Shown here piece after piece: positions 63,272 through 64,000 of a DNA stretch of 64,000 nucleotides. The position numbers and the translations under genes were made by a program. Each line of letters opens with the position of its first letter. Within the stretch, counting starts at the first letter, position 1. Below the pieces are notes generated by a model, which saw only the letters and a list, made by a program, of their open reading frames with translations, did not search any database and was not told where the DNA came from. The stretch covers positions 1 to 64,000 of the forward strand of contig JAGBJG010000005.1 of assembly GCA_017934595.1 (NCBI GenBank), written 5' to 3'. Source of the stretch: Bacilli bacterium (lineage in GTDB: Bacteria > Bacillota_I > Bacilli_A > RF39 > UBA660).

Positions 63272-64000
63272 ATATTACAAATACTAAGGAATAATATAGT
63301 ATAAATAGTAATACCATACATATTCCTTCTTTTTTACCGACTGTTTGTCTTTTCTTCGCAAACATATAAAGTATTATTGCTGATAATATAAATGCTGTTA
63401 TATCTATCATATTAAATCCGTTTGCTTGAATTGTACCAAATATAGCTACTGGAATACCTAAAACTATACATATATTAAATATATTACTTCCTATAATGTT
63501 ACCAACTAATAAGTCTTGTTCACCTTTAATAGATGCAGTTATAGAAGTAATAAGTTCGGGTAGTGATGTACCAAATGCAATTATTGTTAAAGCTATAATT
63601 CTATCACTTACTCCTAATATATGAGCCATACCAGTGGCATTATCAACAACCAACTTACTACCTAATACTAAAGCAGCTAAACCGACAACTACAAATAGTA
63701 ACGATTTAATTATTCCAAATGGAGCTTTCTCATTAAATAGTGTATGTGTTTTAGATATCGATATTAAATAATATACAAATATTAAGAAAAATAATGTAAT
63801 CGCTAAGGCATCACTTCTTGTAATTAAATTAGTTATTGTGCCATCCAAAGTAATATCTAATATTAATACTACTAATAATAAGGATAATATCAACTGCATT
63901 GGTAATTCTTTTTTTATTGTATTTTCTTTAACTGTTATAGGTCTTATGATACTTGATATACCTAATATTAAAAGTATATTAAATATTGAACTACCTATGA
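63270..64000 (-). CDS. Calcium/sodium antiporter (CaCA family, YrbG-like), 5' end outside window
   Basis: The minus-strand frame is open to the window edge, giving about 242 residues of the C-terminal part. GSSIFNILLILG at the edge is the end of the first alpha repeat. The second repeat contains AFGTSLPELITSITASIKGE and GNIIGSNIFNICIVLG, with the ion-binding acidic and polar residues of CaCA exchangers. Several membrane segments are evident. It expels Ca2+ in exchange for Na+ or H+. It is a housekeeping gene marking the end of the secretion locus. Confidence 0.9.
   Translation of the reverse strand, partial: IGSSIFNILLILGISSIIRPITVKENTIKKELPMQLILSLLLVVLILDITLDGTITNLITRSDALAITLFFLIFVYYLISISKTHTLFNEKAPFGIIKSLLFVVVGLAALVLGSKLVVDNATGMAHILGVSDRIIALTIIAFGTSLPELITSITASIKGEQDLLVGNIIGSNIFNICIVLGIPVAIFGTIQANGFNMIDITAFILSAIILYMFAKKRQTVGKKEGICMVLLFILYYSLVFVI

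Overview
The window is AT-rich DNA from a low-GC, single-membrane bacterium. Promoters are of the TTGACA/TATAAT type, ribosome-binding sites are strong GGAGG or AGGTGAT, and TGA is used as a stop with TGG as tryptophan, so the code is standard and not the Mycoplasma one. The content (pcrA-ligA, scpAB, RNHCP protein, a divergent GroEL, many secreted proteins) fits an uncultivated gut Bacilli/Mollicutes-like lineage. That placement is an inference.

Layout. (1) 1-10.2 kb is the right end of an integrated mobile element. It carries TetR, a small membrane protein and two alpha/beta hydrolases, then an HxlR regulator with a zinc macrodomain, a SirTM sirtuin and a ferredoxin-nitroreductase, then an Xre repressor, small winged-helix proteins, an OB-fold protein and a large serine recombinase. 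The recombinase abuts and truncates an ABC permease gene at 10.2 kb; the left end lies outside the window. (2) 10.2-28 kb is ordinary chromosome: the broken ABC transporter, a nuclease, pcrA, ligA, scpA, scpB, a DNA-repair-type radical SAM/DUF4130 pair, a divergent chaperonin, three tRNAs and several membrane proteins. (3) 28-38 kb is a foreign-looking 10.2-kb cassette between perfect 62-bp direct repeats. It holds a leader peptide with a transcription attenuator, then a GT-A-like protein, an AMP ligase, a radical SAM enzyme, three PLP enzymes and a ureohydrolase, and ends with an ABC-F protein. I read it as an amino-acid-derived small-molecule pathway with possible self-resistance. (4) 39-63 kb is a fixed secretion locus joining Tad pilus parts (SAF/CpaB, CpaF, TadB, TadC, Flp-like pilin, TadE-like proteins, CpaE/TadZ) to single-membrane type IV secretion parts (VirB2-, VirB6-, VirB3- and split VirB4-like proteins, a cysteine-peptidase wall protein, VirD4-like coupling ATPase). 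No relaxase or integrase is seen there.

A second cassette, a type III toxin-antitoxin system (ToxIN-like), sits inside this locus between 101-bp direct repeats. Both cassettes have the same architecture. The repeat is the 3' tail plus terminator of the upstream host gene, the cassette begins just after it, and it ends within 0-11 bp of the stop codon of its last gene. The second repeat copy therefore provides that last gene with a terminator. This tail-duplication logic, the biosynthetic cassette and the Tad/T4SS hybrid are the most interesting parts of the window.
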